In this document: positions 25,406 to 33,439 of the stretch, in pieces
Numbering within the stretch: position 1 is the stretch's first letter
Layout: each line of letters begins with the position of its first letter
Source of the DNA: Stieleria marina
GTDB lineage: Bacteria; Planctomycetota; Planctomycetia; Pirellulales; Pirellulaceae
DNA length: 64,000 nt
Assembly: GCA_007741555.1 (NCBI GenBank)
Contig: CP036526.1
Location: 6,495,719 to 6,559,718 of the forward strand
Direction of reading: 5' to 3'
Position numbers and translations under genes: made by a program
Notes under the pieces: generated by a model
Seen by the model: the letters and a program-made list of their open reading frames with translations, nothing else
What the model was told of the DNA's origin: nothing
Databases searched by the model: none

Positions 25406-26194
25406 ATGGTCTTAGAAGCATTTGTCGTCGCCAGTTCAATTTGGGTTGGCAAGCGAGTTTATAGAGATTCAAAAAACTGCTTGGCACCATCAAACGGGCG
25501 CAGCAGACGACGAGTCGCTACAAGCAACAAGCCACTGAAAATACTTCCCGTAAGAGAACAACGTGCGTGCCGGCAGTTGGCAGTCGCGGCATCGGGCTTG
25601 GGATTGGCTGTGGGATGCGCCGTTGGTCTCGCAGCTTTGACATTGCTAACGATTCCGATTCTTGCCTATGGAGCCGTCGCACCGCTCTTCGCCAGACAAA
25701 GGAATTCGAGCCGCTCACGACCAATCAGTCACGACTTGTTCTTTGCAATCTTGGCAGCCGGAGTCCTTGTGCAAGGATTCGTTTTGACAATCGGCGTATT
25801 TCAGCTCGTATACTACAGATCCGAGTTCCTACTGATCCGGACTCGGCCCAAGACACATCCGATGCGAAAAAACAGGAACCCAGGCTACACTCAGCTAGCG
25901 AGGCTTCCGTGTGGGAACGGCACTCGACTGGTGCCTCTGGGCGAAATTCAGATCGACGACGTTGTGATCGTCGCAGCAGAAGAGACCATCGCAATTGACG
26001 GCACGATCGTCGTTGGAGCCGGCGTCATTGACGAGAGCATGATCACGGGTGAATACGTCGCAGAAAGAACAGTGGGCGATCAGGTGTACGCCTCAACCGT
26101 GTTACTTCAGGGTGCTTTGGAAATCCTAGTGGAACGCATCGATGACCAGAATCGCAATCAGATTCCTGCCTCCGCCAAACGCAAAGTTCAATAG
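25406..26194 (+). CDS. Truncated P-type ATPase homologue: membrane and actuator portion only
   Basis: A 262-residue protein that aligns with the first ~245 residues of the P-type ATPase at 11178-13217. It has the same hydrophobic start (AFVVASSIWVGKRVY), a membrane-hairpin region, and an actuator domain ending in DESMITGEYVAERTVGDQVYASTVLLQGALEI. It stops there, with no phosphorylation (DKTGT) or nucleotide domain, and none is found in the following 350 bases. In TGEY the usual Ser of TGES is Tyr. It has a strong ribosome site (AAAGGAG, 5 bases before ATG 25406) and sits tightly in its operon, so it may be a functional stand-alone module rather than decay. Confidence 0.7.
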   Translation: MVLEAFVVASSIWVGKRVYRDSKNCLAPSNGRSRRRVATSNKPLKILPVREQRACRQLAVAASGLGLAVGCAVGLAALTLLTIPILAYGAVAPLFARQRNSSRSRPISHDLFFAILAAGVLVQGFVLTIGVFQLVYYRSEFLLIRTRPKTHPMRKNRNPGYTQLARLPCGNGTRLVPLGEIQIDDVVIVAAEETIAIDGTIVVGAGVIDESMITGEYVAERTVGDQVYASTVLLQGALEILVERIDDQNRNQIPASAKRKVQ

Positions 26195-26548
26195 AGTAAC
26201 ATCATCAACAACGTCGCTGTTTTTAGACTGTAGCTGCACGGAGGATTCCGGGGGCAGTTATCAACGCAAGACACATTTGGTAACGATGTTGCAATCGTTG
26301 TTAAAGCGATGAGACTACTTTGCAGCAACGACGTTTTGGTGCAAAAACAAGTCTGATGAAACAAGAAGCCACCCCGTTGCGTATCTCTGCAGGCAATCGC
26401 AGGCTTCGCTAACTAGGAAAGCCCATCAAATTGGACTACCAGCTTTCTACCGCGTTTTCGCGATGCAACTGGTATCAACCAACTTGATTAGGGACAATTT
26501 ATGATCGCCTGCAAGCACGAGAGGCCTGGTGACTCAAGCAGGCACAAT
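26195..26548. other. non-coding stretch between envelope operon and mobile-element remnant
   Basis: About 350 bases with no supportable gene and no trace of the missing ATPase domains. The left end of the integrative-element remnant should be near here, but I could not find a repeat of the tRNA-Leu 3' end that would mark it. Confidence 0.45.
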
Positions 26549-26810
26549 TCAGCGAGGTAGCAAACCTTCATTCTGAACGCGTTTGAGTTCGTTAAGCGAT
26601 ATCATCCACTCCTTGGATCGACCTCGGCCGCTTTTCCGCGTGGATGCGCCCGAGCCGACACCATTCTCGCACCGTGAACTCGGCTTCTCCCAGGATCTGT
26701 GCGACCTCGGCCGTCGCGTAGAACTCTTTGGGAGGTTCCTGGTCGACTAAGTTGGTCAGAAGAAGCTCGATGCGGTCCAGGCGGGCCAGCAGTTCAGGGT
26801 CGGTGTTCAT
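26549..26810 (-). pseudogene. Frameshifted excisionase-type HTH protein
   Basis: The first frame gives 72 residues of an excisionase/AlpA-like DNA-binding protein (FYATAEVAQILGEAEFTVRE, then WCRLGRIHAEKR). After AEKR it runs into an unrelated tail and a stop. In the neighbouring frame the expected continuation is present: RGRSKEWMISLNELKRVQNE followed by GLLPR and a stop at 26549. The two halves meet within the GC-rich run near 26635. The gene therefore carries a single indel, either real decay or a sequencing error. It would have controlled excision or acted as a small regulator of the integrative element. Confidence 0.75.
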
Positions 26811-26930
26811 GGCTCTTTTTTTTCACGCGGATTTGGTCGGTGAATTCGGTTGGTCATTAGGTGACATCCGGTCGGGTGATCCGTGGAAGACACGAATTCA
26901 CCAGGCCGGATTGAGTTGTTGATTGACTGC

Positions 26931-27131
26931 CTATTCTGGCGGCGCTTTCGCGGTTGCCGTTTGGGCCTTCTGTTTCCATTGGTTTTTGCATGCCTGCTGG
27001 CAACACTTCCAACAGAGTTCGGATTCGCGGAACAGTCCGCCCTCCATCGTGGCGATCACTGTTTCCTTCGATTGTTTTTCGCACCACGAACACGTTCCGT
27101 TTTCGTTCAGTCCACTTATGACAACTTTCAT
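26931..27131 (-). CDS. Small Cys-rich (zinc-ribbon-like) protein of the mobile element
   Basis: A 66-residue protein with two Cys pairs, CSWC and CWKC (plus one adjacent Cys), spaced as in a small zinc ribbon. The rest is basic and Gln-rich. ATG 27131 is preceded by GAGGAG at a good distance, so I prefer it over the longer open frame beginning at 27365. It lies upstream of the broken excisionase on the same strand, as in small cargo operons of planctomycete integrative elements. Its function is unknown. Confidence 0.55.
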   Translation of the reverse strand: MKVVISGLNENGTCSWCEKQSKETVIATMEGGLFRESELCWKCCQQACKNQWKQKAQTATAKAPPE

Positions 27132-27302
27132 TGCTTTCGCTCCTCTTCGGTTCCAAAGTCTGTGACGGAAAACGTTCCCGTCGATCATTGATCGCTTCGA
27201 GCTGGCGGCCCGGTGTTGTTTTGGTTGTTGAATTAGCTGTTGGATTGCTCCGCTATTTTCAACAGGCTCGTTTCTATCGGTGCGGCGTTTAATCCCCTCC
27301 CC

Positions 27303-27346
27303 TACCGCGTGAAACGCGGTACCGGGGTTTTTGCGAAAACCCCGGT
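27303..27346. repeat. Two adjacent perfect hairpins
   Basis: Hairpin 1 (27303-27321) has 8-base arms TACCGCGT/ACGCGGTA around GAA. Hairpin 2 (27321-27346) has 11-base arms ACCGGGGTTTT/AAAACCCCGGT around TGCG. Both stems are perfect and abut. There is no long T-run on either strand after hairpin 2, so they are not textbook terminators. They lie between the small Cys-rich gene and the left end of the IS. Confidence 0.8.
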
Positions 27347-27434
27347 TAGTGTTAATCCCACCCAACCATCCCTCTCGTCCTTCAATTCACATCACCAGTC
27401 GTCCTACTTCCCGTCCAACATCCCGTCCCTTCAT

Positions 27435-27460
27435 TGGAATTGCCCACGAAAAGTTGACAG
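27435..27460 (+). repeat. IS3 left inverted repeat
   Basis: Begins TGGAATTGCCCACG and is a perfect 26-base match, inverted, to 28721-28746. The match extends seven further bases inward with one mismatch. Confidence 0.9.
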
Positions 27461-27503
27461 TGGATCGGCAGATGTCAGACTTCTCTGACAGGAGATCCGA
27501 ATT

Positions 27504-27794
27504 ATGGACGCACGCCGAGTATTCAGCCGAGAATTCAAATTGGCAGCCGTTAAGAAAGTCACCGAACAAGGGCTGTCCTATGCAGCTGTCGCCCGAGACC
27601 TGGGCGTACGCGACAATCTGATTCGCAACTGGAAGAAAAAGTTCGAGCAAGATGGCACCTTAAAAGCAGAGAGCTCCGACGATCAGTCGGTCGAGGCTGA
27701 GTTGAAAAGACTCCGCGAAGAGAACCGACAGCTCAAAATGGAACGCGACATTTTAAAAAAAGCGACGGCGTTTTTCGCCAAAGAAAGTCACTGA
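27504..27794 (+). CDS. IS3-family transposase OrfA (HTH protein)
   Basis: A 96-residue OrfA with the HTH_8-type start FSREFKLAAVKKVTEQGLSY and a C-terminal leucine-zipper-like helix (ELKRLREENRQLKMERDILK). It binds the IS ends and, by -1 slippage near 27755, would give the OrfAB transposase. Its start lies about 45 bases inside the left inverted repeat. Confidence 0.9.
   Translation: MDARRVFSREFKLAAVKKVTEQGLSYAAVARDLGVRDNLIRNWKKKFEQDGTLKAESSDDQSVEAELKRLREENRQLKMERDILKKATAFFAKESH
27755..27762 (+). promoter_or_regulatory. Probable -1 programmed frameshift site (A7G)
   Basis: Seven A residues followed by G, read TTA AAA AAA GCG in OrfA. A -1 shift here leads into an open frame (SDGVFRQRKSLRLTFIDQ) that joins OrfB, as in most IS3-family elements. 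Confidence 0.75.
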
Positions 27795-27838
27795 GGCTCA
27801 CTTTCATCGATCAGCACTGCGATCTCTGGCCGATCGCG

Positions 27839-28678
27839 GTGCTGTGCCGAACTCTCGAAGTCACCCGCGCGGCGTACTACCAGTTCACGAGCCGCGAACC
27901 GACAGCTAATCAGACGAAACAGATACAAATCACCCAAGCGATACGAGAGGTCCGCAAGAAAAAGCATCACGACGCTTACGGCAGTCCAGGGATGCACCGC
28001 GAATTGCTGGAGCGAGGGATCCAATGCTGTCGAAACACTGTCGCGAAATTCATGCGGAAGGCCGGAATCAAAGCGAATCGTCGCAGTAACTTCAGAATTT
28101 CCACCAGTGACTCCAATCACGATCAGCCCATCGCTGCGAATCTACTGCGGCAAAACTTTTCCACCGCATCGATCAATCAAGTCTGGCTTACCGACATCAC
28201 TTACGTCCCGCTGGCAGGAGGCAAATTCACCTACCTTTGTGCTTTCATCGACCTACACTCACGCAAGGTGGTGGGTTGGAAAACGAGTCGTAACATCGAT
28301 TCGGAACTTGCAGTCGCCGCTCTACGACAAGCGGTTGCGTTACGTTCGCCAGGTGCGGGCCTTATCGTTCATAGCGATCGCGGTTGCCAATATGCCAGCG
28401 AACACTTCCGCAACTCGCTAGCGCAAAATGGATTCATTCAAAGCATGCGTCGACGTGGCAACTGCTACGACAACGCACCAATGGAATCATTCTTCAAAAG
28501 TTACAAGACGGAAGAGGCCAACGAAAAATACGAAACACATGAGCATGCGACGCGAGACGCATCAAACTACATCGAACAATTTTACAACTCAGTACGCAGA
28601 CACTCGTCGTTGAATTTCCAAAGTCCAATCGACTTCGAACGCCAGCTTCAGACACCGATCCTTGTCGGCGACTCCTGA
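27839..28678 (+). CDS. IS3-family transposase OrfB (DDE catalytic part)
   Basis: A 279-residue OrfB measured from its first GTG, with the rve integrase core. The DDE triad is visible in TDITYVP, HSDRGCQYAS and NAPMESFFKSYKTEE. An N-terminal HTH_21-like region (AYGSPGMHRELLERGI) precedes it. The true product is probably the OrfAB fusion made by -1 frameshifting, because the OrfB frame is open upstream into OrfA and the GTG has no good ribosome site. Confidence 0.88.
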   Translation: MLCRTLEVTRAAYYQFTSREPTANQTKQIQITQAIREVRKKKHHDAYGSPGMHRELLERGIQCCRNTVAKFMRKAGIKANRRSNFRISTSDSNHDQPIAANLLRQNFSTASINQVWLTDITYVPLAGGKFTYLCAFIDLHSRKVVGWKTSRNIDSELAVAALRQAVALRSPGAGLIVHSDRGCQYASEHFRNSLAQNGFIQSMRRRGNCYDNAPMESFFKSYKTEEANEKYETHEHATRDASNYIEQFYNSVRRHSSLNFQSPIDFERQLQTPILVGDS

Positions 28679-28720
28679 TCCTCAGGCTTCGCCATTTACC
28701 TTCCCGTTAAGATCGATTCA

Positions 28721-28746
28721 CTGTCAACTTTTCGTGGGCAATTCCA
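28721..28746 (-). repeat. IS3 right inverted repeat
   Basis: Inverted partner of 27435-27460, perfect over 26 bases. Its outer end abuts the truncated integrase frame. Confidence 0.9.
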
Positions 28747-29142
28747 CGTCTCGCGGGTGAGAGAATCGATACGGAAACGCGAACCGATGAGACGTTCCAG
28801 GTGTGACTGGTGCGTCTTCATTCCCTTGATCGTTGTCACCTCCAATGCGTCATCTGGGATCCCGTCAAAGTATCTCTGAAACAAGACCGACAACTGGACG
28901 CGTTCTGTGGTGGCACGCCGGGATTCTAGCTTGCCATCAGAGAGCAAAAAGACTGGAGCGTCAGCGGTATCGGGCAGTTCTAGCCTGCCGCTTTCGACGA
29001 GCCTGATGTTCTCTTCTAGGCGATGCAGTCTTGCAGACGCCTCGGAATCGTTCTTGGTTCTGAGCGAGCGTTTGAACTTGCGTCCGGCGAACCGGAAGCT
29101 GATGTGGAAGTTGCCAGAGGGGTCAGTTTGAAGCCATGCCAT
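28747..29142 (-). pseudogene. Integrase (tyrosine recombinase) N-terminal fragment cut by the IS
   Basis: About 130 residues of a planctomycete-type integrase N-terminal region: MAWLQTDPSGNFHISFRFAG, then GRKFKRSLRTKNDSEASARL and LLSDGKLESRR. The frame then runs straight into the IS end, encoding vector-like residues WNCPRKVDS until a stop at 28696. The catalytic domain with its RHRY residues is absent both here and on the far side of the IS. The start is placed at ATG 29142. The gene lies immediately downstream of the 3' end of tRNA-Leu, the usual place for an integrase of a tRNA-targeting element. Confidence 0.7.
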
Positions 29143-29270
29143 CGTCTCGGTCTCTCTCATTGGAAGTGAGAGTGAGCCTAGCTCTGAGCGACGTGCCCAA
29201 GCCAGCGATACAAACCCAACGCATTCGCAGGGGTGCCACTGATCTGCCACTGATGGTTCTGAGTGCGCAT

Positions 29271-29306
29271 AAAAAAAGGACTCAGAGCCATCGCTCTAAG
29301 TCCTTT
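29271..29306 (-). terminator. Rho-independent terminator of tRNA-Leu
   Basis: Read on the minus strand, a 10-base stem with one mismatched pair (GGACTTAGAG / CTCTGAGTCC, loop CGATGG) is followed by a run of T. It lies about a dozen bases past the 3' end of the tRNA. Confidence 0.8.
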
Positions 29307-29318
29307 ACTCACAAGGAG

Positions 29319-29402
29319 TACCGAAGGAGGGACTCGAACCCTCACTGGATTGCTCCAACTGGATTTTGAATCCAGCGCGTCTGCCAATTCCGCCACTTCG
29401 GC
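29319..29402 (-). tRNA. tRNA-Leu (anticodon CAA)
   Basis: 84 nt on the minus strand. Acceptor arms GCCGAAG and CTTCGGT pair, followed by A as discriminator. The anticodon stem CTGGA/TCCAG encloses TTCAAAA (anticodon CAA). A long variable arm is present, as expected for Leu, and the T-loop reads GGTTCGAGTCC. CCA is not encoded. The 3' end faces the truncated integrase, so this is the likely attachment site of the element. Confidence 0.95.
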
Positions 29403-29881
29403 TTGTGGTCTCTTTGTAGCAGGGCCAAAGTATATCGACCGGAATCGTGATTGACTACCATCGCAAAAACCTGTTTTTTCCGCTTCATCGACAGACCAGA
29501 GTGGGAAGCTACCTGGTTTTGCCCCGATTAAAATGCCTGACCGCCGTCGAACCCGTCTCGTTAAAGTTTGATGGTTAGGCAAACGGTGCGAGCGTCCGTT
29601 TTTTTCGAGCAGTTTTGTCCCAAGAGAGCCGATGAAACTAATGTGCGCCGGGAAGGGCGTGTAATAATCGAAAGATGTCGCCAGCTTGTTCTGGCGATTC
29701 GGGCCATGGAACGGTTCGAGCGTACTGTTCCAATTCTCTATCCAGGCCCGAGATATGCCCGTCGAGATCCTTCACACCGCTTTAGGTGTCGCGTTTACTG
29801 CTGTTTGGTTGGTTGTCGGTCAAATCATGGTCGCGTGTCGCTAACATCGGCCGCCAACTCATCGCACCTTAACGGAGCACC
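29403..29881. other. intergenic region, no gene seen
   Basis: About 480 bases upstream of tRNA-Leu and downstream of the unknown gene at 29882. A 105-codon open frame on the plus strand lacks a ribosome site and any family resemblance, and I do not call it. Confidence 0.5.
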
Positions 29882-31516
29882 TTAACCGAGCATCTTGTAA
29901 AACGACTCGGTTAAGTAATCCAGCGGGTACACACAGAACGAGTGCTCGCGACTGGTTAAGACTGACTGTGCCACCGCGCGGCGCTGTGCCGCGGCCAGCT
30001 GCCGCTGCAAGTCTTGCCGGACGTCCATCAACTGATCCGCCAGCAGGCGGTTCACACGCGTCACTTTCTGATGCCACTGCGTACGCTCGCCACGGGGTGG
30101 AATCTGTCGGAGCAACGCCTGCTTTTGATCGACCAGTGACGAATCGACACCGGGTTCGTCGCGATAACGCTCTCCCTGAAAATGCGTTTCGCGAATCCGT
30201 CGTCTCAATGCGCGAACTTCTCCCGCGACATCCTTTGGTTCGACGCCCGGAAGATGCACGGTCGCGGACAGCACCATGAATCGAGGCGGCGTGATTTCAA
30301 AGAAAGCCTTCGTGACCATGTCGCCCAGTTGGTCGTACTTGCCACCTCCGATGCCATGCAAAAACAGGTCGCTCAGAACAAGCCGGGAATACATCGTCGT
30401 CAACAAGGCTCGCGGTCGTAATTTAAACTCAGGCGTCATGGCTGCTGTGAGTTGATCGATCGCATCGGAAAGGTTGCGCGTCTCAATTCGGACGGTTCGG
30501 TTGCCCAAGTCACTGATTTCGATGGCATCATCCCGCATACGCACCCAAGCGGCTTTGCGATGGGGCGACTGATTGCCGTAGATCCAAAGCGGCGCCTCGA
30601 ACCAATCGTCCTTGTCCGCCAAATCAGGCACCGGGTGCGCGCTGCTGCGAATCCCGTGAGCTGCGCGATAGTAAGCCGAGGACTCGTTGTAACATTGTTG
30701 GAATCGTGGCATCTCTGTCAAAATGCTCAGTGCAAACTCCGCAAACGCTCGACTGCGACAGAAAACTCCCAGCGGAAGCTCCAACGTCTTCAGTCCAATA
30801 TCGCCTTCGAGCGCATGCCTTGCTTGAGCCAACGCGCATCCAGCCACACCGCAGCGGTCGATCGCGGCTCTCGCATGAGGCCACAATTGTTCGATACAGG
30901 GGTCCGCCACCAGCGGGCGCACGGCCTGGGCGACTTCGCGGTCGAAACGATCGAAACGTTTCCGATCTCCTACCGTGGTTTGTTCGTAAGGCACGCCTCC
31001 ACCGGCGACATCGTACTGAGCGGAGCGATACGCCGCTAAACCGGTCGCAGGATCAATCGTCGGAACACGGATCGCGCTCGTTTGGGCGACATCGTTGTCG
31101 ACCACCAGATTGACCGCGGTCGCATTCAATTTCGCTGACAAATGACTCAAGGCAAAGTTCTTGAACCAGACTCCGGGGTGAAAGAGTGACGGCTGATGTC
31201 CCGCCATCACGATCGGACGTTCCGCGTCCTGGGAGACCCAGCTCGTGTCGCGATAAACGCGCGTGTAGCGAACGGCGTCTTTGATCATCTGCGCGCGAGC
31301 TTCATGTCGCATCGCTGACCAACGCGAATCATGCTGGGCAAGCAAGCGTCGGTTTTCTGCCAGCAGTCCCGCCGCTTCATCCAGCGGTGGATCAACAAAG
31401 ACTTCCTGGTTAGCGCGCGGCGCACGGTATTGCCGAAACTCGGATGGCTCTCCTGAGTAGCGGTCGTCGGCGTTCGCTTTCATCGGAGCATCTGCTGGTG
31501 GCGGTAGCGTTTTCAT
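29882..31516 (-). CDS. Conserved-looking hypothetical protein, remotely BshC-like
   Basis: A soluble protein of about 544 residues from ATG 31516; ATG 31483 is an alternative and neither has a good ribosome site. I do not recognise a named family with certainty. The stretch IVMAGHQPSLFHPGVWFKNF followed by NATAVNLVVDNDVAQTSAIR recalls the GQQ...GG nucleotide-binding core of BshC-type cysteine ligases, and the C-terminal part is helical and basic, but the likeness is faint. No signal peptide or membrane helix is seen. It lies 130 bases after the glycosyltransferase gene on the same strand. Confidence 0.6.
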   Translation of the reverse strand: MKTLPPPADAPMKANADDRYSGEPSEFRQYRAPRANQEVFVDPPLDEAAGLLAENRRLLAQHDSRWSAMRHEARAQMIKDAVRYTRVYRDTSWVSQDAERPIVMAGHQPSLFHPGVWFKNFALSHLSAKLNATAVNLVVDNDVAQTSAIRVPTIDPATGLAAYRSAQYDVAGGGVPYEQTTVGDRKRFDRFDREVAQAVRPLVADPCIEQLWPHARAAIDRCGVAGCALAQARHALEGDIGLKTLELPLGVFCRSRAFAEFALSILTEMPRFQQCYNESSAYYRAAHGIRSSAHPVPDLADKDDWFEAPLWIYGNQSPHRKAAWVRMRDDAIEISDLGNRTVRIETRNLSDAIDQLTAAMTPEFKLRPRALLTTMYSRLVLSDLFLHGIGGGKYDQLGDMVTKAFFEITPPRFMVLSATVHLPGVEPKDVAGEVRALRRRIRETHFQGERYRDEPGVDSSLVDQKQALLRQIPPRGERTQWHQKVTRVNRLLADQLMDVRQDLQRQLAAAQRRAVAQSVLTSREHSFCVYPLDYLTESFYKMLG

Positions 31517-31648
31517 TGGTTTCAAATTCGGTCGGCGGCAACCCGATAGCTGCGTCGTAACTTTGGAGACGCTTGTTGGCCAACAAACGCCCTCATACAC
31601 GCTTCGTCGACGGCAGCTGACGCATGGCAGAGAGCGCCGGTCGGACAA

Positions 31649-32407
31649 TCACCCCGATGTCTTACACAGTCGGTCGTTTTCAGCCGGGACGCAGCGCCCC
31701 GATTCCTCAACCGATCGGATCGTTTCTTCTAACACTCGATTGTAGTAAGCCAAACGTGTTTCGGCATGATCAAGTGAACCGCCAAACGATCTTTCCAAGT
31801 CCAGGTAGATCAGCGGCACCGGGACTTCGATCACCGACAGTCCCGCAGCAGAAGCTTCGACCCATAGCTGCAGTGGCATCGCGTACCCGTTGTCGGTAAT
31901 TCTCAGCTGCTTCAGCGCATCGGTTCGGTAAGCCTTGAAGCCACAAAACGCATCAGTCAGCTCAAATCCCAGCCGCTGGTTCAACTCGCCCGTGATGCGA
32001 CGGTTGATAGACATCCGCTCAGCAGGCGGCTCGCTATCCCCATCGTACTTTTTCAGGTAGCGACTACCCGAGACAATATCCGCGGCCGATGCTGCTTCGA
32101 TAAATCGAGGAATCCGCTTGGGCTGGTGCTGTCCGTCGCAGTCCATCGTCACGATGCCGTCAAAGCCCTCGTCAATCGTGTACTCAAATGCACTCTGCAA
32201 AGCCGCACCATAACCGCGGTTTTCGCGATGCGTGATCACGGTGATATCAGAACGGCGGCTCAGCACATCTGCTGTCCCATCACTGGACCCATCATCGATC
32301 ACCAAGATGTGCAACGCGTACTGGAGCACTTCATCCAAGATCTGATCAACGAAATCGACTTCGTTGAAAATCGGAATCGCAACCAACCATTTTTCGCGTG
32401 ACGCCAT
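31649..32407 (-). CDS. Family 2 glycosyltransferase (polyprenyl-phosphate sugar transferase-like)
   Basis: A 252-residue GT-A enzyme with the GT2 pattern: VAIPIFNEVDFVDQILDEV, LVIDDGSSDGTADVL, a DxD-like TMDCDGQHQP, and SGSRYLKKYDGD. This subgroup (DPM1/DPG-synthase-like) usually moves mannose or glucose onto a polyprenyl phosphate at the membrane. No membrane helix follows, so it is the soluble DPM1-like type. Start ATG 32407 has GGAAAA about 6 bases upstream. Confidence 0.85.
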   Translation of the reverse strand: MASREKWLVAIPIFNEVDFVDQILDEVLQYALHILVIDDGSSDGTADVLSRRSDITVITHRENRGYGAALQSAFEYTIDEGFDGIVTMDCDGQHQPKRIPRFIEAASAADIVSGSRYLKKYDGDSEPPAERMSINRRITGELNQRLGFELTDAFCGFKAYRTDALKQLRITDNGYAMPLQLWVEASAAGLSVIEVPVPLIYLDLERSFGGSLDHAETRLAYYNRVLEETIRSVEESGRCVPAENDRLCKTSG

Positions 32408-32622
32408 ATTGGATTTTCCCAAATTTTAAGAATCGGCAACTCATCGGAATAACCCAGCAGAGCAATCTTCGTTCCAGCGGCTGCATTTTATGACCGAAAG
32501 TAGGATGGTCAATCGAAGCGATGCTCCGCCTATTGCATCGCACATCGCAGGAAACGATAGAAATGAGGCAAATCGCGGGCTAGCAGAGAAATCTGACAGC
32601 AGTGGCAAACGTAGCCGAATCG

Positions 32623-33429
32623 CTACAGATTCACCGACACAATCGGGTCGCTCTCGCGCCGACTCGGCCAGATTGTCAGATTTGGCAGGGTCACTGACAG
32701 CGAATCGGCCAGCCTTTCCATCGCAAATCGTTCACTCCAGTAGTGCCCCAGCAGCCCCAGTCCAACCCCCAAAGCTTCGGCTTCCAAACAGGTATGGAAT
32801 GTCGCTTCGCCGGTAATCAGAGCATCGCACCCACGGCGTTTGGCCGCCGCCAAGAAACTTCCGCCGCTACCGCAAGCAAAGGCGACTTTGCGAATCGGTT
32901 GATCCGATGGCCCTACGCGTCGTGGCGCAGTCGCACCAACACCGGTAGCCACCATCTTGATCAGCGAAACCAAGTCCATCGGCTCGGTCAGCTTGCCGAC
33001 TCGGCCGGCGCCCTCGAGACAATCGGGTGACGCTTCTTCCTTTGACGGAATCAGTGGTTCCACGGAAGCAAGTCCCGCTAGATCGGCCCATTTCTGGTTG
33101 ATTCCATCGGCGGCTGAATCAAACGCGGTGTGCGCGCTGTAGATCGCAGTCTGCGAAGCGATCAGACGCAACAACATTGCGCCCGCGACCGTATCACTAG
33201 TGATCTTTTGCAAACCTTTGAACGGCAGCGGATGGTGAGCGACGATCAAGTCGGCTTTTTCCTGGATGGCTTCGTCGACGACGGCCGGCGTGATCGTCAA
33301 ACAAGTCATGACGCGTCGGATCGATTGACGTCGATCTCCAACCAGCAAACCGACGTTGTCCCACGTCTCAGCCAATCGCAGCGGCGCAATCCGAGCCAGT
33401 TCACCACAGATGGCTTCGAGCGAAAGCAT
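32623..33429 (-). CDS. Nif3-like dinuclear metal-centre protein
   Basis: A 268-residue member of the Nif3/YqfO (DUF34) family. Marks include TWDNVGLLVGD near the N-terminus, ADLIVAHHPLPFKGLQKI with the two metal-binding His residues, IYSAHTAFDSAADGIN, and CGSGGSFL/LITGEATFHT in the C-terminal half. The family may act as a GTP cyclohydrolase-like or other metal hydrolase; no firm function. It follows infC by only 10 bases and is surely cotranscribed with it. Confidence 0.9.
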   Translation of the reverse strand: MLSLEAICGELARIAPLRLAETWDNVGLLVGDRRQSIRRVMTCLTITPAVVDEAIQEKADLIVAHHPLPFKGLQKITSDTVAGAMLLRLIASQTAIYSAHTAFDSAADGINQKWADLAGLASVEPLIPSKEEASPDCLEGAGRVGKLTEPMDLVSLIKMVATGVGATAPRRVGPSDQPIRKVAFACGSGGSFLAAAKRRGCDALITGEATFHTCLEAEALGVGLGLLGHYWSERFAMERLADSLSVTLPNLTIWPSRRESDPIVSVNL

Positions 33430-33439
33430 GCGGCGCCCC

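Larger units (their letters stand above)
27435..28746 (+). mobile_element. IS3-family insertion sequence
   Basis: About 1.3 kb bounded by matching inverted repeats, with two overlapping-phase transposase ORFs, an A7 slippage site and a DDE integrase domain. The element looks complete. It has landed in, or been left next to, an integrase gene. The bases just outside the two ends (CAT on the left, CGT on the right) do not form the 3-4 base target duplication expected after a simple insertion. Confidence 0.85.

Noticed and set aside
26195..26548. Missing P-domain of the truncated ATPase in another frame
   Set aside because: No DKTGT, GDGxND or other landmark found in any frame.
26931..27365. 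144-residue version of the small Cys-rich protein
   Set aside because: The upstream part crosses both hairpins and lacks a ribosome site; ATG 27131 has a strong one.
26195..29402. Direct repeat of the tRNA-Leu 3' end marking the far attachment site
   Set aside because: I could not find a second copy in the window; it may have been deleted with the integrase C-terminus.
29568..29885. 105-codon plus-strand ORF
   Set aside because: No ribosome site, unusual composition and no recognisable domain.
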